56,892 nucleotides of DNA from Flavobacteriaceae bacterium. Lineage in GTDB: Bacteria > Bacteroidota > Bacteroidia > Flavobacteriales > Flavobacteriaceae. The notes beneath the pieces were generated by a model. The model did not search any database and had not been told where the DNA came from. It saw only the letters and a list, made by a program, of their open reading frames with translations. The position numbers and the translations under genes were made by a program. This document shows, in pieces, positions 54,811-56,892 of the stretch (position 1 is the first letter of the stretch; each line of letters starts with the position of its first letter). The stretch spans positions 1-56,892 of the forward strand of contig CANFHX010000017.1 of NCBI GenBank assembly GCA_947446865.1, written 5' to 3'.

Positions 54811-55251
54811 ATGAATGAAGTAGCCGAAATTAAAATATCGTATAGTACTACCAGTACTTCTAAAATAAAAATTACTAGTGTAAACAAAGCATTTGAGGTG
54901 TTATTAAATTCATGGGATTTAGATACAATTGAATTGCAAGAAGAGTTTAAAATATTACTTCTCAATAGAGCTAATGAAGTACTTGGTATTTATCCATTAT
55001 CCAAAGGAGGCATTACAGGAACTGTTGTAGATTCTAGATTAATCTTTGCAGTTGCTTTAAAATGTAATGCAACTGGAATAATATTGTGCCACAATCATCC
55101 TAGTGGTAATCTAAAGCCTAGTGATAATGATATTACTTTGACTAGGAGTATCAAAAAATGTGCGGATTTTTTAGACATTACTTTAATAGACCATTTAATT
55201 ATTACAAAGAATGGTTTTTATAGTTTTTCCAATGAAGGAAAGTTAAGTTGA
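54811..55251 (+). CDS. RadC-like JAB-domain protein
   Basis: A 146-residue protein formed by the RadC C-terminal JAB/MPN-type metalloprotease-like domain: EFKILLLNRANEVLGIYPLS (about 46-65), then the metal motif HNHPSGNLKPSDND (H94, H96, D in SDxD, about 94-107), and LIDHLIITKNGFYSF. It lacks the N-terminal helix-hairpin-helix of housekeeping RadC, as is usual for copies in mobile elements. The function of these copies is not established; links with recombination or anti-restriction have been suggested. It shares its leader sequence with the RecA-like gene. Confidence 0.9.
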   Translation: MNEVAEIKISYSTTSTSKIKITSVNKAFEVLLNSWDLDTIELQEEFKILLLNRANEVLGIYPLSKGGITGTVVDSRLIFAVALKCNATGIILCHNHPSGNLKPSDNDITLTRSIKKCADFLDITLIDHLIITKNGFYSFSNEGKLS

Positions 55252-55515
55252 AGATGTAAGGCAGTCTATTTACCCCTCAAAAACAGGTAAAAATGGATTT
55301 CAACTATAAACCATCATATAGTTAAATAGCCATATTTTAATTTACCTTTCTAAATTTATGTCTTAAATCCAGTTTTTTAGCAAACTTAAATGCCTAAACT
55401 AATTGGATTTTTGATTTACTGTTAATAAGGCTTATTAATACCAAAATTAAACAAACTATATGACCTCCTTTAAATAGCTTTTTTTTATATTCGTCGTTTT
55501 AAATGATAATCTTAA
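55252..55515 (+). other. Intergenic region with duplicated leader and micro-ORF
   Basis: CTCAAAAACAGGTAAAAATGG (55276-55296, split: CTCAAAAACA + GGTAAAAATGG) copies the leader in front of the 54310 gene (CTCAAAAACAAG, then A-run and ATGG). Here the ATG at 55293 opens only nine codons. TATATTCG (55486-55493) is a one-mismatch -7 box for the next gene. Confidence 0.35.
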
Positions 55516-56697
55516 ATGCAAAATCAGAGTAACATAGTTATAGAAAAAAGTGTTCTTAATATAGAATATAGATTTGGCAATAAATTTAGCATGCCAAGTG
55601 ATTATATTGTATACTTTGAAAAAAAGGAAAATATTGCTTTAAATACTTACATAAGAAATAATTACGAAGAGCTTAAAAATAAATTTTCTAAGCTTGATTT
55701 TAATCTACTTTTTGCTCCTTTATTAACAAACACAATAAATGATATAGATAAAGTTGTAGAATACTTTTTACCGCAATTAACTTATTATGAAATTCATAAA
55801 AAAGTAAAAAGTGATTATGCAATGTTAATGTTTGTTGAAGGACTTAATAAAGGCATAGATGACTTTGTTGCTGTATTTCCAGAAGAGGAGTTTATACCTT
55901 CATCTTATAATTACAGTGATATTCTTAAATTAATAGGATACAACGGCAATTTCAATTCAGGCTTTACACTTTTTAATAATGTTATTGGGGTTTCTGATGC
56001 CTTTTATGAAAAAAATAGTAAAGGTGATTTTAGTTCATTTTTTAAAGAATTTGAAGATTACCTTGCAGAAATAAGTAATGAAGAGGGTGATGCAATGATA
56101 GCTAACGCACCCCCTGTAGTAGATTTAACAGAAAAGCTAGATGAAGAAGCAGTCCAAATTGTTAATGATTTAAAAGAAAAATTAGCTGCTTTAACTGATT
56201 CAGGACAGTTGTTATTTATTGTGCCAATTTTAAAAGATTTACTTGATAAACAAACTGAAAAAATTGATTTTAAAAGTATAAGCAAAATCAAAATTGATAA
56301 GCAAAATAAGATATTGCTTCCTTACTTCAAAAAAGAAGTAGAATTAAGCCATTTAACCAAATCTGTATACTTTCTATTTTTGAAACACCCAGAAGGTATT
56401 AATCTGAAAGAACTTGAAAACTTTAAAAAAGAACTTCTTACTATTTACATTTCGGTTTCAAACCAATTAGATCATGATAAAATGATTAAGAGTGTTGAAG
56501 ATGTAGTTAATTTGGAAACAAAAGCCATTTACGCACACTTATCAAGAATTAAATCTGCATTCTATAAAATAATGGATGCTTCTCATGCCAATCACTATAT
56601 TATTTCAGGTAATGGTGAGGAAAACAGAAAAGTTTTATTTAACACGAATGGTATTGATTGGTATGTTTATGACCCAATAGAAGACTATGAGTTGTAA
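55516..56697 (+). CDS. Unrecognised 393-residue protein with conserved Bacteroidota C-terminal domain
   Basis: There is no signal peptide or membrane helix. The first ~190 residues match nothing I know. Residues about 205-235 form an acidic helix (EEAVQIVNDLKEKLAAL). The last ~110 residues (SVYFLFLKHPEGINLKELEN, LLTIYISVSNQLDHDKMIKS, AIYAHLSRIKSAFYKIMD, HYIISGNGEENRKVLF) resemble a domain I remember at the end of many uncharacterised Bacteroidota proteins, with the pattern LxxLFLxHPEGIxFKEL ... NxKxSRIKxAF. It looks like a winged or helical DNA-binding fold, but no function is known to me. It lies downstream of the RadC-like gene in the element. Confidence 0.75.
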   Translation: MQNQSNIVIEKSVLNIEYRFGNKFSMPSDYIVYFEKKENIALNTYIRNNYEELKNKFSKLDFNLLFAPLLTNTINDIDKVVEYFLPQLTYYEIHKKVKSDYAMLMFVEGLNKGIDDFVAVFPEEEFIPSSYNYSDILKLIGYNGNFNSGFTLFNNVIGVSDAFYEKNSKGDFSSFFKEFEDYLAEISNEEGDAMIANAPPVVDLTEKLDEEAVQIVNDLKEKLAALTDSGQLLFIVPILKDLLDKQTEKIDFKSISKIKIDKQNKILLPYFKKEVELSHLTKSVYFLFLKHPEGINLKELENFKKELLTIYISVSNQLDHDKMIKSVEDVVNLETKAIYAHLSRIKSAFYKIMDASHANHYIISGNGEENRKVLFNTNGIDWYVYDPIEDYEL

Positions 56698-56708
56698 TTA
56701 ATTTGCAC

Positions 56709-56722
56709 TTGCAAATTTGCAA
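56709..56722. promoter_or_regulatory. 14-bp perfect palindrome TTGCAAATTTGCAA
   Basis: A perfectly symmetrical site 79 bp upstream of the last gene start. It is a candidate operator for a dimeric regulator; no T-run follows. Confidence 0.4.
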
Positions 56723-56800
56723 CACTACTTATCTAATCTCTTTCAATTCTATTTTTGCCTGACAAATCTTGTTTAGGTATCAAACTAATCATTTTAAACA

Positions 56801-56892
56801 ATGGAAAATATTATTTTAACTCAATTTACTATTGGGGAAGAGTTTGCTTTACATGAATTTGAATTAGAGTACAAAGAAACTAAAACAGACAA
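56801..56892 (+). CDS. Start of an unidentified gene cut by the window edge
   Basis: ATG at 56801 opens a frame that runs to the edge (30 codons; MENIILTQFTIGEEFALHEF). It has the same direction as the preceding element genes. It is too short to identify. Confidence 0.5.
   Translation, partial: MENIILTQFTIGEEFALHEFELEYKETKTD

Larger units (their letters stand above)
32952..56892. mobile_element. Integrative element beside tRNA-Asn, right end outside window
   Basis: Everything right of the tRNA gene is accessory: an HTH/excisionase-like protein, a tyrosine recombinase, an SF3 helicase, a RecA-like ATPase, DUF3871, RadC-like and unrecognised proteins on the plus strand, and a nine-gene restriction and defence cargo on the minus strand. 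I found no structural virion genes, no relaxase and no conjugation genes. It could be a phage satellite, a mobilisable element, or the left part of a larger element. I searched by eye for a second copy of the tRNA 3' end and saw none. The left border is placed at the tRNA end by inference. Confidence 0.75.

Overview
The window is a low-GC stretch of a Bacteroidota chromosome, most probably Flavobacterium or a close relative. Four things point there. Many genes are preceded by the Bacteroidota -7 box TAnnTTTG rather than a -10 box. Start codons sit behind A/T-rich leaders without Shine-Dalgarno sequences. There are several secreted proteins with C-terminal sorting domains of the type IX secretion system (T9SS), and the housekeeping genes (ribF, lpxH, queD, mgtE, rsmA, serS, rseP) have Flavobacteriia-like sequences and neighbours.

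Positions 1 to about 32,950 are core chromosome. On the left is a giant secreted adhesin-like gene (minus strand, running off the edge) built on a perfectly in-register 237-bp repeat. Next come a TPR-like protein of unknown function, a 2,240-residue T9SS-sorted mosaic surface protein and a small membrane protein. Then follow ribF, a T9SS-sorted reprolysin-type protease, a small membrane gene with queD and lpxH, an Omp28/TlpA/DUF6029 envelope group, a minus-strand run (serS, then a TPR protein, DUF4286, a frameshifted small gene, rsmA, mgtE), a secreted M1 peptidase and rseP. The core ends at a tRNA-Asn.

From the tRNA to the right edge the content is that of an integrative element. It holds an excisionase-like HTH protein, a tyrosine recombinase, an SF3-type replication helicase, a RecA-like ATPase, DUF3871, a RadC-like JAB protein and several unrecognised genes. 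No copy of the tRNA 3' end was found further right, so the element probably continues beyond the window.

Inside the element, on the opposite strand, is a nine-gene, tightly packed cargo operon (54,019 down to 39,998) that looks like a composite defence island. Its order is a half-length specificity subunit, hsdM, hsdS, DUF3800, a possible BECR-fold nuclease, hsdR, a YgjP-type metalloprotease, a 1,515-residue fusion of a DUF559/Vsr-like nuclease to a RecQ-family helicase, and a tail-anchored coiled-coil protein. The type I restriction-modification core is conventional. The nuclease-RecQ fusion with its coupled membrane-anchored partner, and the overlapping DUF3800/nuclease pair nested between hsdS and hsdR, are the best candidates for something undescribed. 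A 160-bp region of interleaved inverted repeats behind the SF3 helicase gene is a candidate replication origin that also contains a terminator.
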